A DNA stretch of 64,000 bases from Lacipirellula limnantheis (GCF_007746075.1 NZ_CP036339.1:6566028-6630027), one strand, 5' to 3'. Positions 26,152-34,385 are shown, numbered from the stretch's first letter. Notes: a model not told the origin generated them from the sequence alone. Numbers and translations: made by a program.

Positions 26152-26181
26152 TTGACTCGCTTTATTCTAATTCGTTAGAAT
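26152..26181 (+). promoter_or_regulatory. blaI promoter with overlapping palindromic operator
   Basis: TTGACT (26152-26157), 18 bases, TAGAAT (26176-26181), 5/6 matches at both boxes. A perfect inverted repeat ATTCTAA-TTCG-TTAGAAT (26164-26181) covers the -10 and spacer. BlaI/MecI repressors bind such dyads, so this is the likely autoregulatory operator. The start codon is 47 bases downstream of the -10. Confidence 0.75.
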
Positions 26182-26227
26182 TAGCGCCTTCACGCCGCTC
26201 GCGGCTTCGCGACCCAGGAGAACCTCG

Positions 26228-26662
26228 ATGCCCCGCGCCCCCAGCCCCCATCCCACCGACGTCGAACTCCAAATCCTCCAGGCCCTCTGGACCCGCGGCC
26301 CCAGCTCGCTGAGCCAACTCTGCGAAGCCCTCCGCGCCCAGCGCGAGGTCGCCGCCACCACCGTCGCCACCATGCTCCGCGTCATGAGCGACAAGGGCCT
26401 CGTGAAACGCACCGGCAGCGGCCGCGGCGCCACCTGGAGCGCCCTCGCCACGCAGCAGCGGACCGAAGCCGGCATGGTCGGCGCCCTCGTCGACCGCCTT
26501 TTCGACGGCGCCGCCGACCGCCTCGCCGCCCACCTCGTCGAAGGAGGCCAGCTCAACCCCACGCAGTTGGCCGAACTCCGTGCGTTGATTGATCAACAAG
26601 GCGGAAAGGGTGATAAGAGAAATGCAACCACCAAGACGCGAAGGCACAAAGGAGATCACTAA
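26228..26662 (+). CDS. BlaI/MecI/CopY family transcriptional repressor
   Basis: 144 aa. The winged-helix domain is typical (TDVELQILQALWTRGPSSLS, then VATMLRVMSDKGLVKRTGSG) and is followed by the helical dimerisation tail (GALVDRLFDGAADRLAAHLV). The last 12 or so residues (TTKTRRHKGDH) are translated from an intergenic repeat arm. The M56 gene follows on the same strand, so the pair matches the BlaI-BlaR1 arrangement: the sensor is thought to trigger cleavage of the repressor. An operator dyad overlaps the promoter. The signal is not necessarily a beta-lactam, as no beta-lactamase is nearby. Confidence 0.93.
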   Translation: MPRAPSPHPTDVELQILQALWTRGPSSLSQLCEALRAQREVAATTVATMLRVMSDKGLVKRTGSGRGATWSALATQQRTEAGMVGALVDRLFDGAADRLAAHLVEGGQLNPTQLAELRALIDQQGGKGDKRNATTKTRRHKGDH

Positions 26663-26809
26663 GGATGAAACGTGGTGCGGATCGTCATCCTGAGCGGAGC
26701 GAAGGATCTCGTATCCCGAAATGACTCCCGATTCTTCGCTCTACTCAGAATGACAGCGCCCGCCTCCCCCCCTTCGTGCTCTTCTTCGTGCCTTAGTGCC
26801 TTCGTGGTT
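26626..26809. repeat. Nested inverted repeats between blaI and the M56 gene
   Basis: Outer left arm AACCACCAAGACGCGAAGGC lies within the blaI frame; outer right arm TTCGTGCCTTAGTGCCTTCG continues to CGTGGTT. The inner pair (26683-26753) belongs to the GTCATCCTGAGC family. The outer arms are the same family as at 8183-8355. Confidence 0.85.
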
Positions 26810-26854
26810 AATCCCCGCATTCGCAGTTAATCCCCGTATTAAGGGTTCGCGACG

Positions 26855-29800
26855 ATGAACGCCTCGCTCTGGCAACTCGCAGCTTGGACGATGATTCACT
26901 CGCTCTGGCTCGGCGCCGCCGTCGCCCTCGCCGGCGGCTTCCTCCGCCTCGCCTGCCGCCGCGCCGCGCCAAACACGCGCTACGCCATCAGCCTCGCGAC
27001 GCTCGCCGCCCTCACCCTCACCCCACTCGCCGCGGCTGCCTGGCTCAGCGTGAACGGCGTCCCGCAACTCGCCGTCGCGAACCTTGAATCTGCTTCACTC
27101 CCTCTCCCGCTGGGAGATGGGACCAAACGAGCACGGTCGCCAGTGGCGACCGAGCGCAGTGCGGTAGCCCGTGCGCAGCAGTGGGGTGAGGGGCAGCGGC
27201 AGGTACCCGCTCCCAATCCCCACTCTCAGATCCTCCCATCCGAGAGCAAGGAGCCCGGGACAGAATTCCCCGCAATCATCGACCTCGCCCACGCCACTCC
27301 CACCGAACTCGACGCCCTCGCCGCCCAAGCTCAAGGCGCCGCCTCATCCACAACCACACCGCCACCTGCTCCCCCCATTCCCCATTCCTCATTCCCCATT
27401 TCTCCCCCCACCTACTCACCCACTCACCTACTCACCACAACACTCCCCTACCTCCCGACCCTCTGGCTCATCGGCGCCCCGGTCACCTTCGCGCTCCTCG
27501 CCACCGGGCTGGTCGGCTCCGAGCGCCTCCGCCGCCGCGCAACGCCCCTTACTGCAGGTATCGCCTTCGACGCCTGCCAGCGCCTCCGCCAAACGTTAAA
27601 CATCACCCGCCGCGTCGCCCTCGCCGCGTCCGACGGCGTCGCCCAGCCGATCCTCGTCGGCATCGTCCGTCCGCTCATCCTCCTCCCCACCGCCGCCCTC
27701 GCCGGCTGGACTCCCGAAGAGCTCGACATGGTGCTCCTCCACGAGCTCGCCCACGTCCGCCGCTGGGACAACCTGGTGAACCTCGCGCAGCGAATTGTCG
27801 AGTCGCTACTCTTCTTCCACCCCGCCGCCTGGCTCGTCAGCCGCCAGGTCCGCCGCGACCGCGAAGAATGCTGCGACGCCGCGGTCATTCGCCACACAAA
27901 CCGCCCCGAAGCCTACGCCACGCTCCTCATCGACATCGCCAGCCGCTTGCGGCTTAACGGCCAACTATCCCCCGCTCAATCGTTGACCGTGGCGAGCGCG
28001 ATGGCCAGCCACCCCCTCGCCGGCCGTATCCGCCGCATCCTGAATCTAGAGGCCGAACCCATGCGCATCACCCGCCGCACGCTAGCCGCCACGCTGCTGC
28101 TGCCGCTACTGCTCGCCGCCGCCATCCTCTATAGCGGCGCCAGCGCCCAAGATCCCCCTCCCTCGACGGGAGGCGCCGGGGGAGGGATTCCCGACGCATC
28201 CGGAGCAAATTTGCCTGACAGCGCAGAAAAGACCGGCGACGAGTCCACCAAAAGTGGCAATCCACCAGCCGATGCTCCTTTCATCCGGAGAGTCTATCCA
28301 ATTGCGTCTGGTAACCTCATCGACCCGATCGAGCTCGCCAAGGCGATGCATCGCCATCGCATCGAGATCACGTGGCTTGAGAACCAGCAGCGCATCGTCG
28401 TCTCGGCCCCCGACGAAGTACATCAGCGCATCGCGCCCTTGCTCTTGAAGCAGGGCTCTGAGACAGTCGCTTCCAACCATGGACCAATCGCACCTGCCAT
28501 GGCTGCAGTGCCCGAATCGGCGGCCGATAGTAATCCACCCATTGATGTCGAAACCTCTCACCTCCAGAACGAAATCCGCATCCTCCAAGACCTGATTGGC
28601 AAGACTCAAAAGGAACTCGTCGACATCCAGGTGTTCAAGGAACTGTCTGTTCGGCAAGCAAACAACCCGGCAACTCTGGAGGCCGCCGTCAACGCGGAAT
28701 TGGAAAAAGACCCCACGAACAACATGTACAAGCAGCAACTATTCGAGCTGCAGTCGCAACTTCAATCCAAGCTTGCAGTTTCAAATGATCCGCAGAGCGC
28801 CGAGATTCAGCGACTGCGCTCGGTGATTGAAAAGACCGAGGCGCAAGCGACTCAGTACCGCAGCGAAGCAGAACGCGCGCTGCGCGAGAAGATCGCGAAG
28901 ATGCCCAACGACACGTTGCGGGCAGCGATTACGGAATACAAAATCCGCCGCAAGTCAGCCGAAGAAAACCTCACCAAATACGAACAGGACCTAGCCGCGG
29001 CCCAAGCGAAGCTCGCGCAACTTGCGTCAACCGCGCCTGCGCAGCTGGCCCCGCTCCTCGACCGTCTCGAACAACTCCGCGCCGCCTTCGACGCCCAGCG
29101 TCCTCTATTCGAGAAGGACCCGAACTCGCCACTCCAAAAAGTCCGCTACGACGGCGCCGATCTCCCCAACATCGTCGACGACCACTGGCACTACCTCGTC
29201 AAAGGCATCGGCAACGAGCCGGGCAAGCCGCCCATATGGTTCAACTGGTCCCGCCTCGGCGGCAAGCAGTACGAAATCGAAGTCCCCGCCGCCGCCCACG
29301 AAAAGTTCTTCCGGCCGATGTTCGACGGACAGCTGCCGACGGTGGGCGTGGGTAGCCCTGTTTCTCCCAACCAAGATGCCGCACCCTCGGGAAGCATCTC
29401 CGACAATGCTCAGCCAACCGCCAACGCTTCCCCCAACTCCGCCGCTCCGGTTCAAGAACCGGAGCCACCCGCGGATCAGACGCCAGCCATGAACACGAAC
29501 GCGCAGGCTGACTCCAACGAAATCGATGTCCACTTCCCACAAGGATTCCCCGACTCCGACCAGGAGCGCGAACGCATTCGCAAATCGCTTGAAGCCGAAG
29601 GCTTCAAAGTGCAGTATGCAGCGAGTCAATATGGCGACCGGCTCACGCGCTCCCTCCGCGTCAATATTCCTAACGGATTGCCAGCCAAACCAGTGTGGGA
29701 AAGTCGTCCCGAAGGCATGGTGGTGCGCATCATCAACGAACCAGCGGGTAGCCCTGGTTCTCAGAACCAGGGCGGCGAAGCCACAGGAAGCAAACCCGAC

Positions 29801-31786
29801 ATGGCTCGGACATCTAATCAAGCTTCTCCCAACTCCCCCGCTCCGGTTCAAGAACCGGAGCCACCCACGAAGTTGGCGCCAGTTCATGCTCCCCCGCCGA
29901 CGCATCCGTCGGTATTGCGGGGGCTCGCCAGTCTTGAGCAACTCAGCCAAGGTCCGACTACCGCGGAAATCCAAAGAGCCTTCTTAGTTCGCCACGATAA
30001 TCCGGAGGTGACGCACAAGTACGACGTCTTCCCGAGCATGCGTAAGGGAATTGCCGACCGCCTGGAGAAGCTAGCGACTCATCCCCTCAGTCAGCACGTC
30101 AATGTGAAATGGAAATGGATCGACGATAACACGCGAATCCAGGTAATTGCTCCAGAGGAAGCTCATCGACTCCTCTTCGACAGACCTCTCTCAGACGAAC
30201 TGATCGATCTGCCTCACAAGCCAAGCTCCCCCTTCCCCACCCTCGAAAACCAAAAAATCGCCGACCGCGCCTACAAGCTCCTCGGCCTCGAACTTGAACC
30301 CGCCGACGGCGAAGATCTCCGGCGCATCAAAAAGCTCGGCTACAATGGCGGCCTGCGCGTCACTCGCGCGAACGAAATGGCGGGAACCGTATGGGGCGAT
30401 CTCCTCGTCGGCCTCCACGCGTGGCCGGTCACCGACTTCAAGTCCCTCAACGAAGTGCTGCTACGCGACGACCTCGGCGAGCTCAACCCGCTCAAGTACT
30501 ACGTCATCCGCAAAGAAGGGAGCGGTCGATTTGGCTCTTCACCCGACGGCGAAGACGTCGTCGTCACCGGCCGGCTGCAAATTCCCGACGCCGAACTCCT
30601 CTCGCGCGGCCTGGAACTAACCAACCAAGCCGTGGCGCAACTCACAGCAAGTGCGCCGACCGCGGGTGACTACAGCCCTGACGCTGGCCAAACCGCCCCC
30701 AACGCCCCGGCAGCAGCAACCCCAACCGCCAGTACCACGACTTCGCCCCCCAACCAAACCTTCCTCTACGACGGCAAAACCTTCGACCAATGGCGCGATC
30801 TCTGGAAGCTCGAACTCAACCCCGAGCGCCGCACGGAGGCGATCAACGCCCTCGCCGCCTTCAGCCGCGCCGGCTACGGCGACGAGGCGATCGAAGCGAT
30901 TCTCGACGTCGCCGCCGAGTACGACTTCACCCTGATCGACGGCGACGCCGAAGACAAACTTAAGGAGCGAATCCTCAAGCAGCTCTCCGATCGGGCTGGG
31001 GTCGCAACTCCAAAGGACCCCTGGATTCCGCTACTCTTGCGCCGCTTGGAGCAAGACCCTGAAAAATGGCGCGGGCTCGCCGTCATGCTCTTCAGTCGAG
31101 CCACGCCCCCGCATCGCGAAGCGTTCGGCGGCCTCGTCATCATGAGTGCGGAGAACATTGAGCACTTGAGAAAGTTCGCCGCCGACCCGCAGCACGCGCA
31201 GAGCCCCTACGTGCTTGCCGCGCTCTATCGGGTGGCTGGGCGCGACCCCGCAGTGGACTCACTCCTGAAAGAAGCCTTCTCCAGCCCAAACTCGGCAGCC
31301 TCGCTGGGCGCACTCCAAGGCGTCGCCTTCACCAGACTCGATGAATTCCCCGAGCAATTTGAAATGTTGTTTGCAGAGGACGAGAAAACCCGCAAAGAAG
31401 CGAGGCTCGTGCTGGTGCAGAACTACTCAGAAGACCGTCATCATGAAGTTCTTACGCGATTGCTAGGCGTCCTCGACGATCCTGGCCAATCGACGCGACA
31501 CGTCGACGCCATCAGAGCCCTGGGCGCCATCGGTCGCGTGCGTGATCCCATGCGGCCAGGCCTCGAAACGGAAACGAGGAAGCTCATCAGCGGTCGCCTA
31601 GAGAAGATTCGCAAAGAAGGCCCTGTGGAGCTGTTCGTGCCGAGTTCAGTCGCCCTCTCCTCCATGTATTCGGCTTACTCTCGAAACGAAAGCAAGGACC
31701 TAATGAAGGATCTCCCCGCGGAGCGCAAGAAGTTGATGGATGAGTCGGCTGAGCAACTGAAACAAGAAGAGGCGTCGTTGTTCTAA
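26855..31786 (+). CDS. Giant M56 (BlaR1-like) membrane metallopeptidase
   Basis: 1643 aa. The N-terminal part has membrane segments at about residues 15-30, 45-65 and 200-220, the zinc motif HELAHVRRWD (His296, Glu297, His300) and the downstream REECCDAAV with a candidate ligand Glu. A membrane segment near 410-425 (LAATLLLPLLLAAAILY) precedes a very long external part with no penicillin-binding domain: coiled-coil stretches (about 565-735), a PDZ-like segment near 1130-1220 and HEAT-like helices to the end. Two intergenic-type repeats are translated in frame near residues 81-115 and 172-197, and a 20-bp palindrome occurs twice further on. It partners the BlaI gene upstream. Confidence 0.88.
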   Translation: MNASLWQLAAWTMIHSLWLGAAVALAGGFLRLACRRAAPNTRYAISLATLAALTLTPLAAAAWLSVNGVPQLAVANLESASLPLPLGDGTKRARSPVATERSAVARAQQWGEGQRQVPAPNPHSQILPSESKEPGTEFPAIIDLAHATPTELDALAAQAQGAASSTTTPPPAPPIPHSSFPISPPTYSPTHLLTTTLPYLPTLWLIGAPVTFALLATGLVGSERLRRRATPLTAGIAFDACQRLRQTLNITRRVALAASDGVAQPILVGIVRPLILLPTAALAGWTPEELDMVLLHELAHVRRWDNLVNLAQRIVESLLFFHPAAWLVSRQVRRDREECCDAAVIRHTNRPEAYATLLIDIASRLRLNGQLSPAQSLTVASAMASHPLAGRIRRILNLEAEPMRITRRTLAATLLLPLLLAAAILYSGASAQDPPPSTGGAGGGIPDASGANLPDSAEKTGDESTKSGNPPADAPFIRRVYPIASGNLIDPIELAKAMHRHRIEITWLENQQRIVVSAPDEVHQRIAPLLLKQGSETVASNHGPIAPAMAAVPESAADSNPPIDVETSHLQNEIRILQDLIGKTQKELVDIQVFKELSVRQANNPATLEAAVNAELEKDPTNNMYKQQLFELQSQLQSKLAVSNDPQSAEIQRLRSVIEKTEAQATQYRSEAERALREKIAKMPNDTLRAAITEYKIRRKSAEENLTKYEQDLAAAQAKLAQLASTAPAQLAPLLDRLEQLRAAFDAQRPLFEKDPNSPLQKVRYDGADLPNIVDDHWHYLVKGIGNEPGKPPIWFNWSRLGGKQYEIEVPAAAHEKFFRPMFDGQLPTVGVGSPVSPNQDAAPSGSISDNAQPTANASPNSAAPVQEPEPPADQTPAMNTNAQADSNEIDVHFPQGFPDSDQERERIRKSLEAEGFKVQYAASQYGDRLTRSLRVNIPNGLPAKPVWESRPEGMVVRIINEPAGSPGSQNQGGEATGSKPDMARTSNQASPNSPAPVQEPEPPTKLAPVHAPPPTHPSVLRGLASLEQLSQGPTTAEIQRAFLVRHDNPEVTHKYDVFPSMRKGIADRLEKLATHPLSQHVNVKWKWIDDNTRIQVIAPEEAHRLLFDRPLSDELIDLPHKPSSPFPTLENQKIADRAYKLLGLELEPADGEDLRRIKKLGYNGGLRVTRANEMAGTVWGDLLVGLHAWPVTDFKSLNEVLLRDDLGELNPLKYYVIRKEGSGRFGSSPDGEDVVVTGRLQIPDAELLSRGLELTNQAVAQLTASAPTAGDYSPDAGQTAPNAPAAATPTASTTTSPPNQTFLYDGKTFDQWRDLWKLELNPERRTEAINALAAFSRAGYGDEAIEAILDVAAEYDFTLIDGDAEDKLKERILKQLSDRAGVATPKDPWIPLLLRRLEQDPEKWRGLAVMLFSRATPPHREAFGGLVIMSAENIEHLRKFAADPQHAQSPYVLAALYRVAGRDPAVDSLLKEAFSSPNSAASLGALQGVAFTRLDEFPEQFEMLFAEDEKTRKEARLVLVQNYSEDRHHEVLTRLLGVLDDPGQSTRHVDAIRALGAIGRVRDPMRPGLETETRKLISGRLEKIRKEGPVELFVPSSVALSSMYSAYSRNESKDLMKDLPAERKKLMDESAEQLKQEEASLF
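27095..27200. repeat. Intergenic-type inverted repeat inside the M56 frame
   Basis: CTCCCTCTCCCGCTGGGAGA on the left and GTGGGGTGAGGGG on the right form the outer words; CGGTCGCCA/TGGCGACCG and GAGCACGG/CCGTGCGC form inner pairs. The reading frame continues through it (35 extra residues). Confidence 0.7.
29442..29869. repeat. Two copies of a 20-bp palindrome inside the M56 gene
   Basis: CTCCGGTTCAAGAACCGGAG is found at about 29445-29464 and again at about 29842-29861, each followed by CCACCC. A sibling palindrome, CCCTGGTTCTCAGAACCAGG, lies between them near 29756-29775. All three encode the same kind of linker (AAPVQEPEPP, SPAPVQEPEPP, SPGSQNQGG). Confidence 0.8.
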
Positions 31787-31818
31787 CGACGCCACACCGA
31801 AGCGCCCTGTTAGCCCCC

Positions 31819-31844
31819 GGACTGGTCGCTTCAGCGACCAGTCC
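31819..31844. repeat. GGACTGGTCGCT palindrome, copy 1
   Basis: Arms GGACTGGTCGCT and AGCGACCAGTCC with a 2-base centre, 33 bases after the M56 stop. Further copies at 41171, 43036 and 59324. Confidence 0.9.
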
Positions 31845-31962
31845 CACGCGACCCCACCCCCAATCGGCGAATCAAGCTCCGATTCTCCTCCCCGTACCCG
31901 TTAAGCTAGAACAAAGGAGCCCTCCACTTAGCTCGCCAGGCGCCAACCATGCCCTCGCCCAC

Positions 31963-32037
31963 GGTGTCGGGATCCTTTTGCCACTGGCGACTCGTCATTG
32001 CTAATTGAGCGCCCAGTGGCAAAAGGATCCCGACACC
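31963..32037. repeat. GGTGTCGGGATCC inverted pair
   Basis: Left GGTGTCGGGATCCTTTTGCC followed by ACTGG; right CCAGTGGCAAAAGGATCCCG followed by ACACC. The arms are perfect reverse complements over about 25 bases. Related to 1088-1162. Confidence 0.85.
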
Positions 32038-32181
32038 CTCGCGGTTCGCCCCCAAGTTCGCATTGCCCCTCGTCCCATCGCACCCTCAACCTCGGACTCG
32101 TCGCAGACGCCAAGGCTCACATACGATGCGACCGTCTCCAGCGACCAGTCGAACGCCAGCCGCAACGCGGCGTCATCGGTT

Positions 32182-32336
32182 AGCCGTGGGCGTGAGCCCA
32201 CGGGCCGCGGCGACGCCTCGCGCACCAGCCGCGCAGCGGCGACACGTTCGCTCGCTAGCCTGCACGACCGTCCCGCCGCTGCGCGGCTGACAACTCAAGA
32301 GATCACTCGCTGCCGTGGGCTCGCGCCCACGGCTAA
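32182..32336. repeat. Nested hairpins (GCCGTGGGC outer, AGCCGCGCAGCGGCG inner)
   Basis: Outer hairpins at 32183-32204 and 32312-32333 are each palindromic and also inverted relative to one another. The inner pair AGCCGCGCAGCGGCG (32227-32241) and its exact complement (32274-32288) is a perfect 15-bp match. Confidence 0.85.
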
Positions 32337-32522
32337 GCCCTACCGCCGCTTCGCGGCTATTCCTGAAGCAACAACGCGCGCCTGGCCAAAAATAGTTGTG
32401 GAACTCCGCCGCCAAGATCGCTAGGTTCGATAGTGAACCGCACCGATCTTTGACATCTCGAACCGCCAGGCGCCGCTCAAGAAGCCCTGCTCTAGAGCGA
32501 ACTTCAGTGAAGCGCAGCGCCT

Positions 32523-32616
32523 GTCACCCTGAGCGGAGCGAAGGATCTAGCGCCAAACGAGCGGACAGAGTCTTCGCGGAGTTTATCCTGAGCGAGGAGC
32601 GAAGGGCTCAGAATGC
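32523..32616. repeat. GTCATCCTGAGC family, paired copy
   Basis: GTCACCCTGAGCGGAGCGAA on the left; on the right a second same-direction word ATCCTGAGCGAGGAGCGAAG and the closing CTCAGAATG word. Confidence 0.8.
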
Positions 32617-32639
32617 CGCTACAGAAAACGGGTGCTCGC

Positions 32640-33045
32640 TCTAAACGTCGCGCTGCGCGACAAGCGCCCGCAGACTTTTGCGACTTTTGCGGCCATTTGC
32701 CGCGAAGCGAAAAACGCAAAATTCCTCCGCAAAAAATCGCCCGTCGCGCTCATTTCACTCGGCAAATCCCGAGACGAAATGAACGCCACGGCAGCGAGAG
32801 GGATCGAGTTTTGCGGCACATTAATCGGGGCCCCCCGGCGCGCACGCAAAAGCAAAATTCGTGGCGTCGACTTTTGGACTTTTGGCACATCGCGTCCAAA
32901 AGTCGATCGCCGCGGGAACTTTGTGTCGCGACAAAAACGACAAAATGCACCACGACAAAACGCGCAACCTCAAGCCAAGCCACGACTTGAACTCGCTCGA
33001 TTTCTGTCGCCAAAAATCGCTGTGCGAAAAACGGGCGACACAAAT
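32640..33045. repeat. CAAAA/TTTTG-rich structured tract
   Basis: Multiple hairpins are readable: TCATTTC...CTCGG/CCGAG...GAAATGA (about 32749-32782), and CGACTTTTGGAC with its exact complement GTCCAAAAGTCG (about 32869-32907). The tract is lower in G+C than its surroundings and unlike any coding region in the window. I cannot assign a function. Confidence 0.5.
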
Positions 33046-33046
33046 C

Positions 33047-33141
33047 GTCATCCTGAGCAAAGCGAAGGATCTAGCGAACCTAAAGAACTTCCAGATTCTT
33101 CGCAGAGTTGATCCTGAGCGGAGCGAAGGGCTCAGAATGAC
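33047..33141. repeat. GTCATCCTGAGC family, paired copy
   Basis: GTCATCCTGAGCAAAGCGAA on the left, AGATTCTTCGCAGAGTTGAT and CTCAGAATGAC on the right. Ends 45 bases before the RNase HII-like gene. Confidence 0.85.
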
Positions 33142-33185
33142 TCGCGCGACTCAACGACCTCGCAACCGACCGCTATACTCGCCCC

Positions 33186-34385
33186 ATGGCAATCCTCATC
33201 GGCGTCGACGAAGCCGGCTACGGACCGAACTACGGTCCGCTCGCCATTGCTGCGACGGCGTGGCGCGTGGAGGAAGGGTTCAGGGTTCAGGGTTCAGCGA
33301 CCGGAAAAAAGCGGGAGTCGAGGGGCAGGAGTCAGCAGTCAGCACCCCACCAGCGAGCCGGGGCGTCCTCGCCACCGCCCCCGCCGGCCCCCCCGTTCTC
33401 CCCGGCGCCTTCAACCTCCACAAACGTCTGCAGCCCGCCCCCGGCGCCCTGCTCCATCGACCTCTACAAGCTCCTGCGAAAAATCGTCGCCCGCACGCCC
33501 CAGCGCTCCGGCAAACGACTCGCGATCGCCGACTCGAAGCAGCTCTACAGGCCAGGCCTGGGGCTTGAGCAACTCGAGCGCGGCGTTCTCGCGGCGCTCG
33601 TAGCGACCTCGCCCGAGCAAGCGACCTGCGTCGCGCATGTGAAGGCGCTGCTGGCCGCGACGCTTGCCGATCCGCACGGCCGCCGTTTCGAGCTCGACTG
33701 CCACGCCGGCGACGAACTACCGCTGCCGCTCGATGCACTGGCCGAAGAGATCTGCGAGCTCGCCTCGCTGCTTCGCAAAAGTTGCACAGCGAGCGGCGTG
33801 ACGCTGCTCGCCGTGCGTGCCCGGTTGATTTACCCCGCCGAGTTTAACGAGCTGGTTGATCGTCACGGCACGAAAGGAGCGGCGCTGTCGCACGTGACGC
33901 TCGCGCTCGTACGCGAAGTCGTTGATGCCTCCATGAAGCTCCGAGGGACAAGCCCCCCGGCTCGCACACTCCCCCCTGACTCCTGCCCCCTGACTCCTGA
34001 CTCCTACTCCATCACCCTCGACAAGCACGGCGGTCGCAATCGCTACGCCGCGATCCTGCAGCACCACTTCCCCGACAGTTGGATCGAAGTGATCGATGAA
34101 GGCCGCAGCGCGAGCCGCTACCGCTGGACGCACGGGGCAGCGCCGATCGAGGCGATCTTCCGCGTCGGCGGCGAGGCGCTGTTGCCCACTGCGCTCGCCT
34201 CGATGACCGCCAAGTACCATCGCGAGGTGGCGATGCGGGCCTTCAACGAGTTTTGGACCACCCGCCTCCCCGGCCTCAAACCGACGGCCGGCTACCCCAA
34301 GGATGCGAAGCGTTTTCGCGAACAGATTTCACAATTGCAACGCGAGTTGAAGATTGACGACAGACTTATTTGGCGAAATCGATAG
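33186..34385 (+). CDS. Ribonuclease HII-like protein with in-frame repeat insertions
   Basis: 399 aa. The start (ILIGVDEAGYGPNYGPLAIA) matches the RNase HII GVDEAGRGP motif with the first catalytic Asp/Glu, and IADSKQLYRPG matches the DSKxL motif, so the RNase H fold is likely. The family differs enough (about 400 aa instead of 200, Arg to Tyr in the first motif) that ribonuclease activity is uncertain. Residues about 30-90 and 253-277 are proline/serine-rich translations of intergenic repeats (AGASSPPPPPAPP, LPPDSCPLTPDS) inserted without breaking the frame. Without them the protein would be about 315 aa. Confidence 0.75.
   Translation: MAILIGVDEAGYGPNYGPLAIAATAWRVEEGFRVQGSATGKKRESRGRSQQSAPHQRAGASSPPPPPAPPFSPAPSTSTNVCSPPPAPCSIDLYKLLRKIVARTPQRSGKRLAIADSKQLYRPGLGLEQLERGVLAALVATSPEQATCVAHVKALLAATLADPHGRRFELDCHAGDELPLPLDALAEEICELASLLRKSCTASGVTLLAVRARLIYPAEFNELVDRHGTKGAALSHVTLALVREVVDASMKLRGTSPPARTLPPDSCPLTPDSYSITLDKHGGRNRYAAILQHHFPDSWIEVIDEGRSASRYRWTHGAAPIEAIFRVGGEALLPTALASMTAKYHREVAMRAFNEFWTTRLPGLKPTAGYPKDAKRFREQISQLQRELKIDDRLIWRNR
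33280..33372. repeat. Intergenic-type repeat inside the RNase HII-like gene (left)
   Basis: GGGTTCAGGGTTCAGCGACC, then GGGGCAGGAGTCAGCAGTCA and GCGAGCCGGGGCGTCCTCGC, all words found elsewhere between genes (36789-36850, 63455-63540). It faces the complementary words at 33949-34011. Confidence 0.8.
33949..34011. repeat. Intergenic-type repeat inside the RNase HII-like gene (right)
   Basis: Contains CCCCCCGGCTCGC, then CCTGACTCCTGCCCCCTGAC and TCCTGACTCC, the reverse-complement words of the left element at 33280-33372. Confidence 0.8.

Larger units (their letters stand above)
25876..26227. other. Intergenic region, 352 bp, upstream of blaI
   Basis: Contains one arm of the GACGGCACGACGAACACGAC word repeat (25941-25960), a compact inverted repeat at 25983-26053, and the blaI promoter/operator at 26152-26181. 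No gene is seen. Confidence 0.6.
31787..33185. other. 1.4 kb repeat island without a recognisable gene
   Basis: Contains, in order: a GGACTGGTCGCT palindrome (31819-31844), an inverted pair GGTGTCGGGATCC (31963-32037), a nested hairpin pair (32182-32336), two GTCATCCTGAGC-type pairs (32523-32616 and 33047-33141) and, between them, a roughly 400-bp tract rich in CAAAA/TTTTG words with several hairpins. One open frame (32632-33111) crosses these repeats but ends in repeat-derived codons and lacks a start signal, so I do not call it. Confidence 0.7.

Noticed and set aside
27095..27441. Possible frameshift or assembly error in the M56 gene
   Set aside because: The frame stays open before, through and after the repeats, and catalytic motifs follow in the same frame; in-frame insertion is simpler.
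32632..33111. 159-aa frame in the repeat island
   Set aside because: Ends in translation of the GTCATCCTGAGC repeat (HPEQSEGSS) and crosses hairpins; no ribosome binding site, basic composition unlike neighbours.
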